Shown here in pieces: positions 11,368-22,908 of a stretch of 64,000 nt of DNA. The DNA comes from Datura wrightii (Eukaryota; Streptophyta; Magnoliopsida; Solanales; Solanaceae), in contig JASDFA010000006.1 of assembly GCA_035772735.1 (NCBI GenBank), forward strand, positions 70,448,001 to 70,512,000, written 5' to 3'. The notes beneath the pieces are model-generated. The model did no database searches and was not told the DNA's origin. It saw nothing but the letters and a program-made list of their open reading frames with translations. Numbering within the stretch: the stretch's first letter is position 1; every line of letters starts with the position of its first letter. Made by a program: the position numbers and the translations under genes.

Positions 11368-13455
11368 CGTGGTCATGAGTATGTTAGATCTCTTCCATCT
11401 AGATATACATGCCCTACTAGATCCAAGAGCCACGGTATCATTTATGACACCCTATATAGCAGTTCAATTTGAAATCAGTCCATAAGTCCTCTCAGAAACA
11501 TTCTCAGTCTCTACCCCAGTTGGTGAGTCAGTTAGAGCCAGCCGGGTGTATAGAAACTGCCCAGTCTCAGTATTGGGTAAAGTCATTCTAGATGATCTAG
11601 TAGATATAGACATGGTCAATTTAGATTTCATTATTGTCATGGATTGGTTACACTCTGGTTATGCCTCTATCGATTGCAGAACTAGGGTCGTCAGATTTTA
11701 GTTGCCAAATGAGCCAACTTTAGAATGATGGTAGTTGTTCCGCGCCTAAGGGTCAATTTATTTCCACCTTAAGGCAAGGAATCTCATTTCTAAAGGGTGC
11801 ATCTATCACCTAGTTTGGGTCAAAGATTCTAGTTCCTGTTGTCAACGAATTCCCTGATGTGTTTCTCGAAGATCTTCCTGGAGTCCCTCCCGAGTGGGAA
11901 ATAGATTTCGCTATAGACCTTCTTCTAGACAGTCGGTCCATATCCATTCCTTCTTACAGAATGGCTCCAGCTGAGATTAAGGAGTTGACGGAACAACTAA
12001 AAGACCTACTTGATAAGGGTTTTATTAGGCCCAACATCTCTCCATGGGGTGCGCTAGTGTTGTTCGTCCGAAAGAAAGATGGTACTCTCAGAATGTATAT
12101 CGAGTACTACCAGCTGAACAAAGTTACAGTTAAGAACAGGTATCCCCTACCCAGGATTGATGACTTGTTCGATCAACTTCAGGGAGCTAGTTGTTTTTCC
12201 AAGGTAGATCTTAGGTCGGGGAATCATCAGCTTAGAGTCAGGATATGTGACATACCAAAAACAACCTTCAGAACTCAGTATGGTCACTATAAATTTTCGG
12301 TTACGTTCTTTGGACTAACTAATGCCCCTGAAACTTTCTTGGACCTAATGAATTGGGTTTTCAAGTAGTATCTAGACATGTTCGTCATTGTACTCATTGA
12401 TGACATACTAGTATACTCCAGAAATGAGGAAGAGCATGCTAACCATCTGAGGATAATGTTCCAGATGTTCAGAGACCGCCAGTTGTTCGCTAAATTCAAC
12501 AAATGTGAATTCCGGTTGAGGTCTTTGTCTTTCCTTGGTCATGTGGTCTCAGCTGAGGGTATTCAAGTAGATCCTCAAAAGATAGTAGCGGTGAAAGACT
12601 GGTCAAGACCTACTTCCCCAACAGATATCAGAAGTTTCTTGGGTCTAGCCGCTTATTACCGATGATTTGTAGAAGGATTTTCCTCTATTGCGTCCCCTCT
12701 GTCTAAGATGACTCAGAAAAAGGTGAAGTTTCAGTGGTCAGAAGCATGTGAGAAGAGTTTCCAAGAGCTGAAGACTCAACTTGCTACAGCTCTAGTTTTG
12801 ACCTTACTAGAGAAACAGATGGGTTCGTACTATATTGTAATGCTTCTAGAGTCGGACTCAGTTGCGTTTTGATGCAGCGGGATAAGGTGATAACTTACAC
12901 CTCCAAACAACTCAAGGTTCATTGAGAAGAACTATCCAACTTATGATCTCGAGTTGGTAGCAGTGGTGTTTTCTTTGAAGATATGGAGGCATTATCTATA
13001 TGGGGGGTTCACGTGGATTTTTTCACCGATCCCAAGAGCCTTCAGTATGTGTTCAGTTAGAAAGACTTAAATCTTCGTCAGAGAAGATGGTTGGAGCTAT
13101 TGAAGGATTACGATATGAGTGTGCTATACCACCCGGGCAAGGCTAATGTGGTGTCTAATGCCCTAAGCAGAATGTCCATGGGGAGTGTTGCTCATGTCGA
13201 AGAGAGCAAAAGAGAATTGGCAAGAGATATTCACAGGTTAACTCGGTTGGGATTTCAGTTGATTTACTCAGCTGAGGGTGGAGTAGTACTTCAGAGTGGG
13301 TCAGAATCTTCGTTAGTTGTTGAAGTTAAGTCAAATCAGGATGAAGATCCCATACTGCTTAAGCTAAAAGAAGCAGTTCTCAGAAAAGAAGTGGAGGCTT
13401 TCTCCAAAGGGGAGATGGTGTGATTTGTTACCAGGGCAGACTATGTGTTCTGGAC
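11368..13455 (+). pseudogene. pol: Element E protease, reverse transcriptase and RNase H, broken
   Basis: Protease at about 11400-11660; its active-site motif reads LDPRATVSF, with Arg replacing the Gly of DPGAT, which should disable it. RT: 11859-12368 carries FLEDLPGVPPE, SYRMAPAEIKEL, KDGTLRMYIEYYQLNKV and FGLTNAPETF, ending at a TAG (about 12366). It resumes in 12378-12665 with the catalytic VLIDDILVYS (about 12386-12421; the usual Phe is Leu but both Asp remain) and KCEFRLRSLSFLGHVVS. RNase H (about 12660-13085) has several stops and shifts. The linker 13091-13423 reads YHPGKANVVSNALSRMS. Enzymes for cDNA synthesis in the particle; not functional as it stands. Confidence 0.88.
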
Positions 13456-14735
13456 GTAGGTGACTTGAGGCAGCAAATACTGGCAGAAGCCCACAACTCT
13501 AGATATTCTATCCACCCAGGTGCCACTAAGATGTACCGTGATCTACGAGATATCTTGTAGTGGAATTACATGAAAAGAGACATTGCAGAATTTGTTATTA
13601 AGTGTCTGAATTGCCAATAGGTCAAGGTGGAACATCAGACACTTGGGGGTATGACTCAGGATATCAGCATACCCACCTAGAAGTGGGAAGAAGTGAATAT
13701 GGACTTTATTACAAGTCTACCTTGTACTTGCCGGCAGCATGACTCAATTTGGGTGTTAGTGGATCGGATGACCAAGTCGGCACATTTCCTCCCAGTTAAA
13801 ACTACAGACTCAGGTAAGGATTATGCTAGGTTGTACATTCAGGAGTTAGTCAGACTGCATGGGGTGCCCTTGTCCATTATTTCAGACAGAGGTACCCAGT
13901 TCAACTCGCATTTCTGGAAGTCATTTCAAAAAGGACTGGGTACTCAAGTCAAGCTCAACACAGCTTTCCACCCACAGACAGATGGACAAGCTGAGAGAAC
14001 TATTCAGACCTTAGATGATATGCTGAGAGCTTGTGTGATCGACTTCAAGGAAATTTGGGATGATCACCTACCTCTCATTGAGTTTGCATACAACAACAAC
14101 TACCATTCTAGTATTCAAATAGCCCCGTTTGAGGCATTATATGGTAGGAGGTGTAGGTCTCCTATAGGGTGGTTTGAAGTTGGTGAAGCTACCTTGTTAG
14201 GGCCAGACTTAGTTCATGAAGCTATGAAGAAAGTGCAACTTATAAGGAAGAGGTTGAAAACAGCTCAAAGCCAACAGAATTCATATACTGATGTGAGGAG
14301 GAGAGAGTTGGAATTTGCTGTAGATGATTGGGTGTATCTGAAAATTTCACCCATGAAAGGGGTGATGAGGTTTGGAAAGAAAGGAAAACTTAGTTCAAGG
14401 TATGTAGGACCCTACAGAATTCTAAGGCGAATTGGCAATATGGCCTATGAGCTAGAATTGCCTTCAGAGTTAGCATTTGTACACCCCGTATTCCATGTGT
14501 CACTATTGAAGAAGTGCATCAGTGATCTCAACTCAATTGTGCCATTGGACAGTGTGGGAATGAAGGATAGCCTCTCTTACGAAGAAGTCCCAGTTAAGAT
14601 CCTAGACCGTTGATCCATAAGCTGAGGAACAAGGAAATCGCTTCAGTGAAAGTCTTGTGAAGGAACTAGCATATTGAGGGGGCCACATGGGAGGCAGAAG
14701 CAGACATAATGGCTAAATAGACTTATTTGTTCCTG
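13456..14735 (+). pseudogene. pol: Element E integrase, catalytic core intact, chromodomain broken
   Basis: The zinc-binding region (13480-13690) reads HPGATKMYRDL and has stops in place of Trp and Gln. From 13693 an open frame of 306 codons runs to 14613. It holds MNMDFITSLP (first Asp), ISDRGTQF (second Asp) and QTDGQAERT (Glu, 35 residues on), so the DDE triad is complete and correctly spaced. It then holds the GPYRILRRIGNMAYELELP region and HPVFHVSLLKKC. The frame breaks at ILDR, the entry to the chromodomain; the remaining chromodomain codons are readable one frame over to about 14735 but contain stops at the Trp and Arg positions. This is one of the longest integrase frames in the window. 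Confidence 0.9.
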
Positions 14736-14991
14736 CTTCAGCATCAAGTATTAAATTCCTCCTTAGTACTCTATTCAGTTCCATTTTCAGTTCATGTGCC
14801 CAAGTTTCATTCATGTCTATGTACAAAAGTGTGATGCATGAATTCAGTTAAGCCATATAGTGCAGTCCGGAGTCAGTCACTCCATCAGTTTCCAGCTTAA
14901 ATGGTTCAGTATTTGGTATGATGATTACATTTCTCAGCTTTTCAGTATGTTTACCAATATTCGGGAATGAATGTACCTAGGGGAGAGATAT
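14736..14991 (+). other. Element E 3' untranslated region and polypurine tract
   Basis: AT-rich noncoding stretch between pol and the 3' LTR. The purine tract AGGGGAGAGA (about 14979-14989) lies directly before the LTR start, as needed for plus-strand priming. Nothing else recognisable. Confidence 0.75.
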
Positions 14992-15273
14992 TGCAATACC
15001 TCGAAAGCCCTAAGATCAGATCCGAGGGTTGAAATGGAGAAAACAAGATTTTCTACACCAGGTCACAAGATGAGTCATGCAGTACATGTGAAGTGCACCA
15101 CGAGTTGTTAAGTGACTCATGGGGAGGAGGATGAGTTTGGTTGAAATTTTGGTTTGAGGGTTGACCATGGGTGAGGCCATGAGTCATGGTCAACCGCATG
15201 AGTTGTAAGGTTGGCCAAGGGCTTGTCTTGGATGTTGAAAAGTTGGCAGTGTTCCCAATCTGGTGACCAATGA
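14992..15273 (+). repeat. Element E 3' LTR, first 282 bp
   Basis: Starts TGCAATACC right after the purine tract. It matches the start of fragment L (62037, TGTAATACC) over its whole length, sharing blocks such as CCGAGGGTT and GTTGACCA. It carries the ACTCATG/CGAGTTGT type of motif typical of U3. It is cut at 15273 by element G; the rest of the LTR is not found to the right of G. Confidence 0.85.
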
Positions 15274-17529
15274 TGTCACGACCCAAACGTACACCTGGAT
15301 CATACATATGGGAAAAGGAGCCCCAAGAGACCCCATGTCGACCCATGACATGAGCATACATCTAATCCAATCACATGAGCAAAGACTTAATACATAAGAA
15401 TGTAATCATAACATAGCCAAAGGAAAAAATCAGTACAAGACTCATATAACACGGCTGAATACAACTTGCGGTCTGATAAGCCTCTAAACATGAAGGGCAG
15501 ATTGATGGGACAACTCCCCAACTAATCCAACATCCAGAAACTGAAAGAACAACATAGAGTATGAACATACAGCCCTCGAAACATGAGGACTCACCAAAAG
15601 CGTTGAGAGCAAATCTGAAACTATCTACGGGTGAGGATGAGCCTAAGAACTGGGACCTATATCATGAAATGATACCGTATAGAAAGTATGCGTTCAGTAC
15701 GTGGAATGTACTGAGTATGCAAGGTAAGTAAAACAGACATTTAAAACATATATGAAATTCATAAATGATCATAAGAGTAGGACATCATGCTCGTATCATA
15801 AATCATAATAACATATCGTACGGCTCAAGGTTTTCAAAACATTCATAACATAAACATAATCATAATCATAATAGAAGAGCTTTACTTAAAATGACTTGAG
15901 ACAACATACATAATCATAACATGCATAAAGCGTGAGGAACAATGGGAGATTCTCTTAACTGACATACCCCATATAAGCACATATGAAGCCCAACTTGTAA
16001 CCCTAGTCGGGAGGGTGTTCATACCTTGCCAAGGGTAAAACAATGAAAGTGTGATATTACCATGAAAAGGGCCATTTGGGCCAAGGACTAACATGAAAGG
16101 GGTCCCAACATACCTACGGTGGCGCGTAGTTCCTGAGATTCGGGGCTTAACCTGAGCCCCGAACCTACTCAGTGTTCGATACTACTCTCAAAACATATAT
16201 AGTGCTCATAATAATACATACATGAGTTCATGGCTAGTTAAATTATGATAATCGTAAACATGCTTGAACATATGTTATCTAGCCATGACATGAGGCCCGT
16301 GAGTCAGCCAAAAACATAATTCATGATTAATAAGATTGATACATACTTGTAGATCTTGCATATAACTTAAATTTCATAAAATCATAATGGATAACATAAT
16401 AAATTCATAGTTTAAAACATAATTCGTGTTGGACTTGTAAAGAACATTAATGGGAAAATAGATCATAAATCAATTCATCATGGGGCATGCATGATTAAGC
16501 TTAATTGCTTAGAAATCAAAATCAATAATATTATAATCAATTTAAATATCAAAAGATGATCAAAATCCATAGATTATGATAATATTTCAAAATCACAAAA
16601 TCCATAATTAAAGCATTTGATTTTTATAAATAAATTACAAAACCCCTTGAGTTTTTGTTAAATTTTAAGTAAAATCATAGAGTAGGGGCATTGGTGTGGA
16701 AGAATTCACCCATTGATAGCCTTACATACCTGGCATTATCAAATTCTAACTCTCCTTAGAATCCCAAGAATGAAATTGGTTGAATTGAAGAGAAAAGCTT
16801 AAAATCCCTTTAGATCACCTTTCAATATCCTTGCATGCATGAACGAGAGTTTAGAATAGGTCATTTTCTTAAAAACCCATCTTTCCCAAGCCAAAATGAC
16901 GTAGTTTAGGGCCTCATATCATGAAAAATTCAAAATTACCCTTAATGAGTCTGCCATGAAATTTGGCCGGATGGACCAACGAACGGAGCTAACGGGTCTT
17001 TGGAACAAACGACGACTTGTCATGTCCCTTGTCGTATGCACTGCTGAAGGCCTACTTCCGGAATCAACCAATGGACGGACAGGACAACTTGTCCTACCAA
17101 CCAACGGTCCATTACTTCATTTGTAGTTTGTGTATAGACCTTGGCATCTTATCTTCTAACGAGCCACACCACGACTTGCCACAACTAACGATGAGTCGTT
17201 GTTTCCCTTCCGTCAAGCCCACTGGAAATCTTATCCTCTAAAAACGACCACAACGAACGACTCATTTTTTCTCCTGAAGGGTCATTGGGAGACGCATTAT
17301 GGCCCACCTAAAGAACCCAACTACTTCCAACGACTACTAACAATGACTCGTTGTTTCCTACAACGAGTCATCATGTCGCCTTTTGTCTGCACTGTCACCC
17401 AGCCTAATCTCAACCAACAACTCGTTACAATGACTTGTGGTTTGATACCACGAGTCGTACCTTGGCCCGTACAGAGAGATTTTTCCCAATTTTCTGCAGT
17501 TTTCAACTTTTCACTTCTGGGGTATTAAA
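15274..17529 (-). repeat. Element G left LTR (3' LTR)
   Basis: 2256 bp. Starts TGTCACGACCC; ends GGTATTAAA, where the canonical terminal CA has mutated to AA. The U3 motif cluster with ACGACTTG/CGAGTCAT variants is at about 16970-17480. It inserted into E's 3' LTR and serves here as the reference for mapping the three pieces of G's right LTR. Confidence 0.92.
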
Positions 17530-17775
17530 ATATCTCCCCCTTGGCAACATTCATCCTCGAATGTTAGAAACCAGCAGGAAACAGAGACATGCAATTATCA
17601 TATGCAAACACTGATCATTTTAACCAAATTTGTTTTACAGAATAACTATCTCCAATTCACAACACATAGTTGAACTAATCGCATGCTTCACATACACATT
17701 CATACGCATAAAAGAAACCTGAACACATGAACTAAACATGAAAACTAAATAGAATAATAGAGTAAAACTAATTCC
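17530..17775 (-). other. Element G 3' untranslated region and polypurine tract
   Basis: The minus strand carries CAAGGGGGAGATAT (about 17531-17544) next to the LTR, a clear polypurine tract. It then shows the conserved CATTCGAGGATGAATG strip and AT-rich noncoding DNA up to the pol stop. Confidence 0.8.
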
Positions 17776-19090
17776 TCATGTCGGAGCTGAGCCAGTAGAG
17801 AATAAATGTGGGTATTTCGTCATCATATCTGCTTCGGATTCCCATGTAGCTCCCTCAACATATTGATCTCACCATAAAATCTTAACTGGGGCTACTTCCT
17901 TGTTCCTTAGCTTACGTACTTGACGATCTAACATTTTCACCAGAACTTCTTCATAGATGAGGCTGTCTCTTACACCAATACTTTCAAATGGAACCACTAA
18001 AGCTGGATCTCCCAAGCACTTCATCAAAAGCAACACATGAAACACGGGATGTACTGAATATAACTATGATGGAAAATCCAACTCATACGCCACCTTACCA
18101 ACTCTTCTCACCACTCGGTAGGGGCCTACATATCGGGGACTGAGTTTCCCTTTCTTGCCAAACCGCATAACTCCCTTCATGGGAGATACCTTGAGAAATA
18201 CCCAGTCGTCCATATCAAACTCCAGATCCCTTCTCCTCACATTAACATATGATTTCTGACGACTCTAAGTGGTTTTCAACCAGTCCCTTTCAACTGGACC
18301 TTTACCATGGCCTCATAAACCGAATCAGGTCCTATTATGGCTATATCACTAACCTTAAACCATCCGATGGGCGATCTACACCTTTGCCCATAAAGAACCT
18401 CGAACGATGCCATTTGGATACTAGAGTGATAGTTGTTATTATAAGAAAAATTGATTAAGGGCAAATGATCATTCCAACTATCTTTAAAATCCATAACACA
18501 TGCCCTCAATATGTCCATAAGAGTCTGGATTGTTCGCTCGACTTGGCCATCTGTTTGCGGATGAAAGGATGTGCTGAGCGTGACTTAAGTCCCAAGTCCC
18601 TTCTGAAAAGACTTCCAGAACTAGGAGGTAAACTAAGTACCTCTGTCTGAAATAATAGACAAGGGCACTCCATGAAGTCGAACCAACTCTCGAATATACA
18701 ATTTGGCATAATCATCCGCCGAATCTATGGTCTTGATTGGTAGAAAATGTGCAGCCTTGGTTAACCTATCTACCACCACCCAAATGGAATCATAGTGTCA
18801 TCGAGTACGAGGTAAGCTTGTAATGAAATCCATATTAATCTCTTCCCACTTCCATGTGGGAATGTTAATATCCTGAAGAACGCCTCCCAGCCTTTGATGT
18901 TCGACCTTCACTTGCTGACAGTTTGGACATTTGGCTACGAACTCTGCAATATCCTTCTTCATACCATCCCACCAATAGATTTCTCACAAGTCTTGATACA
19001 TCTTTGTGGATCCCAGATGGATAGAATATCTGGTACCATGTGCCTCATGCAATATCCGAACTCTCAAATTATCAACGTCTGGGACACATA
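17776..19090 (-). pseudogene. pol: Element G integrase with chromodomain, broken by stops
   Basis: Ends with YPHLFSTG-type chromodomain residues and a TGA at 17776-17778. The chromodomain keeps the Trp of ATWE but has a stop where LWRN carries Arg. The catalytic core shows MDFIT (first Asp, about 18830), ISDRGT (second Asp) followed by two TAG stops at Gln positions, and QTDGQVERT with the catalytic Glu (about 18540). An open piece at 18276-18518 reads MDILRACVMDFKDSW. The zinc-binding region lies at about 18930-19060. The residues needed for catalysis are present, but several stops prevent a full protein. Confidence 0.88.
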
Positions 19091-21195
19091 GATGACCCTG
19101 GTATCGTAGCACACCATCTCCCCCTTGGGAGAAAACCTATAACTTTTAACTTTGCACCACTTCCTTCATCTTCCTCAAAATCGTGTCCTCATCTTGCTTA
19201 GATTTGACATCAAACACCAAGGACGATTCTGACCCATTCTGCACAATAACGCCGCCATCGGTCGAGTTGAGCAATCTATCTCCCAACCTTGCAAGCGGTG
19301 GACATCTTCCACCAACTCCTTATTTCCCTCATCCATGTGGGACACACTCTCCATAGAGAGCCTACTAAGTACATCCTCCACCACATTAGCCTTGCCCAGG
19401 TGGTAAAGAACACTCATATCGTAGTCCTTTAATAACTCCAACCACCTCCTTTGCTGAAGATTGAGATCCTTCTGCGTGAACACATATTGCAAGCTCTTGT
19501 GATCCGTGAACACATCCACGTGGACCCCATACAAGTGATGTTGTCATATCTTTAATGCAAACACCATCGCGGCCAACTCAAGATCATGGGTCGGGTAATA
19601 CTTTTCGTGAACTTTCAATTGTCGAGAGGCATATGCTCTTACTTTGTCATGCTACATCACCATACATCCCAGTGCGGCCCTCGAAGAATCAAAATATATA
19701 ACAAAGCCATATGTACCCTTGGGTAAAGTCAATATTGGTGCTGAAGTGAGTCGGCTCTTTAATTTCTGGATGCTTTTCTCACAAGCCTCCGACCATTGGA
19801 ACTTTATATTTTTCTGAGTCAGCCTGCTCAATGGGGTTGCAATTGATGAAAATCCCTCAACAAATCTTCGGTAGTAGCCTCCTAGGCCCAAGAAACTCCG
19901 AATTTCTGAATGATTCACCGGTCTAGGCCAATCTTCACCGCTTCGATTTTCTGAGAATCTACCTTTATGCCCTCATTGGATACCACATGACCCAGAAATG
20001 CTAAAATTTGCATACAATTGATGATCCTTGAGAGTTTGCAGTACTATCCTCAAATGAGCAACATGCTCCTCCTCGCTCCGGGAGTATATAAGGATGTCAT
20101 CGATGAACACGATCACGAACATGTCTAGATATTTCTTGAACAACCTGTTCATCAAGTCTATAAAATCTACAGGAGCATTGGTTAGTCCAAATGACATAAT
20201 TACAAACTCATAATGGCCATACCGGGTTCTGAAGGCTTTCTTTGGGATATCCCACTCCCGAAATCTGAGTTGGTGATACCCGGACCTGAGATAAATTTTC
20301 GAGTAACACCTGGCACCCTAGTGCTGGTCAAATAATTCATCAATCCTGGGCTAGGGGTACCTGTTCTTGACATTGACCTTATTCAGCTGCCGATAATCAA
20401 TACATATTCGAAGGGATCCATCCTTCTTTCGAACAAATAGAATCGGTGCACCCCATGGAGACTTCTTCAGTCTAATGAAACCCTTATTCAACAAGTCCTT
20501 CAACTATTCTTTTAACTCTTTTAGCTTGGATGGAGCCATCCTATAAGGAGGAATGGAGATAGGTTGCATTTCGGGTAATATATCAATACCAAAATTGATT
20601 TTCCTTTCCGCAGGAACACCTGACAAATCATCGGGAAGAACCTCCTGATACTCACACACCACCGGAACTGACTGAATAGTTGGGGTCTCGGACTCCACCT
20701 CCTTAACCTTAACTAGGTGGTACATGCAACCCTTAGAGATCATTTTCTTGGCCTTAAGATAGGAAATAAACCGGCCGGCTGGTACAACTGAATTACCCTT
20801 CCATTCCAAAACTGACTCACCCGGAAATCGAAATTCCACCGCACGGGTCCTACAATTATTCGAAGCATCACATGCAAACAACCAATCCATACCCAAGATG
20901 ATATCAAAGTCTGTCATCGCCAACTCCACTAAGTCTGTAGAGGTAACCTTATGCAACACTGTAATGGGGAAACCTCTATATACCCGCCTAGCTACAACTG
21001 ATTCACCGACTGGAGTAGATACGAAGAACGGTTCTGATAGAATTTCAGGGCTAACTCCAAAATTACTAGCAATATAAGGGGTCACAAAAGACAAAGTAGC
21101 TCCTGGATCTAACAAGGCATAAGAATCAATATGGAAGACTTGCAACATACCCGTGACCACATCTGGCGAAGCCTCTTGCTCCTGGTGAGGCACTA
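19091..21195 (-). pseudogene. pol: Element G protease, reverse transcriptase and RNase H, partly open
   Basis: The 229-codon open stretch 20504-21193 holds the protease (LLDPGATLSFVTPYIASNF, active-site Asp intact), the STPVGESVVARRVYRGFP and ILGMDWL segments, and the region up to RMAPSKLKELKE, where a stop falls. RT continues readable in the same frame with further stops. 19973-20197 carries FGLTNAPVDF and the catalytic VFIDDILIYS (about 20090-20115). Right after LYANF about 35 bp are missing compared with the other copies, shifting the frame. RNase H and connection: 19652-19918 (RSFLGLGGYYRRFVEGF, LPKGTYGFVIYFDSS) and 19175-19534 (FTDHKSLQYVFTQKDL). Confidence 0.9.
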
Positions 21196-22358
21196 GGACA
21201 TAAAACCTATTTTGGCACTATCCACCTATTGAACTAGTAGAGGCGCCCTATTTAGGGGGTCATGCTGCTGAAGCGGCAGAACTGGATGCAGGGCAATCTT
21301 TGATCCTGTGCCCGGGTATTCCACACACTGAAACAAGCATCCACGCTGACTAGGCACCTCCCGGGATGATTCTTACCACACATCGTACAAATTGGAAAGG
21401 TGCGCTCCACCTGTATGCTACCTTGATCCCTCGATCCTGAAGCCCTGCTCCTCTGATCTCCCCTAAACCTGGATGGCGTGCTGGTTGATGATGGAGCTGG
21501 AGCAATAGACCTGTACTGAGACTACTGACATCGTCCATCCCCTGACCTAGCTTGAGAAACCCCATAGCTGTTGGTTATGGCCCTCTTGGCCTCCCTCCGC
21601 CTCCTGTAGATTGACTCTATTTGTTGTGCATACAATACGATATGGGGAAAGTCAATATCCAGATGAAACATGGCAATCCTACAATCCTTGTCCAAGTAGT
21701 CCGCCACCCCATGCACAAAATGTCTCAATTGAGCCTTCTGGTCCGCCACCAACTCTGGAGCATACTTAGATAATCGAGTAAATTCCAATGCATACTCCTG
21801 AACGGACATGTTTCCCTGCTTCAAATTAACAAACTCAGCCGCTTTGATCTTCCTCATCTCCCGAGGGAAGAACCAATCCAGAAATACCATGTGAAACTCT
21901 TCCCAACCTATCAGGCCTGCACCCACTGCCCTGGCATCCTTCTACTTCTTGAACCATATATAAGCCACCCCGTTAAGCTGATAGGAGGTCAAGTCAACAC
22001 ACTCTTCATTGTTTTCCCCCATAACCTAGGTGATCTTTAAAATCTGCTCTATGAAATCGTATGGATCCTCATCCACCTTTGACCCCGTGAACTCCGGAGG
22101 GATCATCATCAAGAAATCCCTCACCCTAGCTGCCACTGCATTCCCATTCTGAGGGAAATGCACCACTTTCTGATTCAAGACCTAGGCAGTCATGGCCTTT
22201 GTCAGCATCTAAATCGCTGCCCTAAACTCAGTGTGGGCAGCCGGCTCTGGTGAGTGCTCCTCGTGAACGGGTGGGGCTGACTGATGTTCCTCACCATTTG
22301 CACCCTCATGATCATTACCATTACCATTTCTTCTAGGGTTCACTTGGCATGGAGGCAT
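21196..22358 (-). pseudogene. gag: Element G gag, broken
   Basis: Starts at the ATG 22356-22358 with MPPCQVNPRRNGNGND. A TAG at a Gln codon falls at about 22210, with further stops before the capsid core. The open piece 21522-21926 (134 codons) has WFFPREMRKIK, FVNLKQGNMSVQEY, FTRLSKYAPELVAD and ADYLDKDCRIAM. The knuckle region near 21300-21340 starts CFSVW and reaches DCP only after a frame change, so the CCHC zinc site is broken. Same layout as F's gag and clearly a close relative. Confidence 0.87.
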
Positions 22359-22565
22359 GATGCTGCAAACGTAAATAGCATGAATTAGAAGGGTAGAGGA
22401 CTTCCATCACACGACATAGATCATGAAAGAAGGAAATATTTCCTAAACATCTAGTAGCCTCTTCATCATAAGTGTGGCTCAATTCACACCCATGATAAAG
22501 ATTCTATTTGACGCGGCTTTCCGATTCCCTAAGACACTTCAAACCTATGGCTCTGATACCAAGTT
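22359..22565 (-). other. Element G leader with perfect tRNA-iMet primer binding site
   Basis: The minus strand reads TGGTATCAGAGC (22550-22561), all 12 bases complementary to initiator tRNA-Met. The leader has the shared conserved block (about 22430-22540) and no open frame. The LTR boundary on the right is TGTCACG at 22566. Confidence 0.9.
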
Positions 22566-22908
22566 TGTCACGATCCAAACGTACACCCAGATCATAGACA
22601 CAGGATAAGGAACCTTGAGAGACTCCATGTCGACCTATGGCATGAGCATACATCTAATTCAATCACATGAGTGGAAGACTTAACATATAAAAATGTAATC
22701 ATAACATAGCCAAACGGAAAAATCAGTGCAAGACTTATACAATACGGCTGAATACAATTTGCGGTCTGATAAGCCTCTAAACATGAAGGACGGATTGATA
22801 GGAGAACTCCCCAACTAATCCAACAACCAGAAACTAAAAGAAAAACATAGAGTATGAACATACGGCCCTCGAAACATGAGGACTCACCAAGGGCGCTGAG
22901 AGGAAATC
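22566..22908 (-). repeat. Element G right LTR, segment 1 of 3
   Basis: First 343 bp of the right LTR (TGTCACGATCC onward), matching 15274-15620 of the left LTR. It ends in AAATC, the left copy of the target-site duplication of solo LTR H. Confidence 0.9.

Larger units (their letters stand above)
1..15273 (+). mobile_element. Element E: Ty3/gypsy Tekay-type chromovirus, interrupted, non-autonomous
   Basis: Outer element of the left nest. Its parts are the end of the 5' LTR (1-438), a leader with a Met-tRNA primer site (439-650), gag start (651-676), foreign element F (677-10249), the rest of gag and pol (10255-14735), a purine tract (14979-14989) and the first 282 bp of the 3' LTR (14992-15273). 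Element G then interrupts the 3' LTR and the remainder was not found. Gag, protease, RT, RNase H, integrase and a damaged chromodomain occur in that order, which is the chromovirus layout. Stops occur throughout gag and pol, so it can only move in trans. The LTR family matches fragment L at 62037, which also begins TGTAATACC. Confidence 0.85.
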
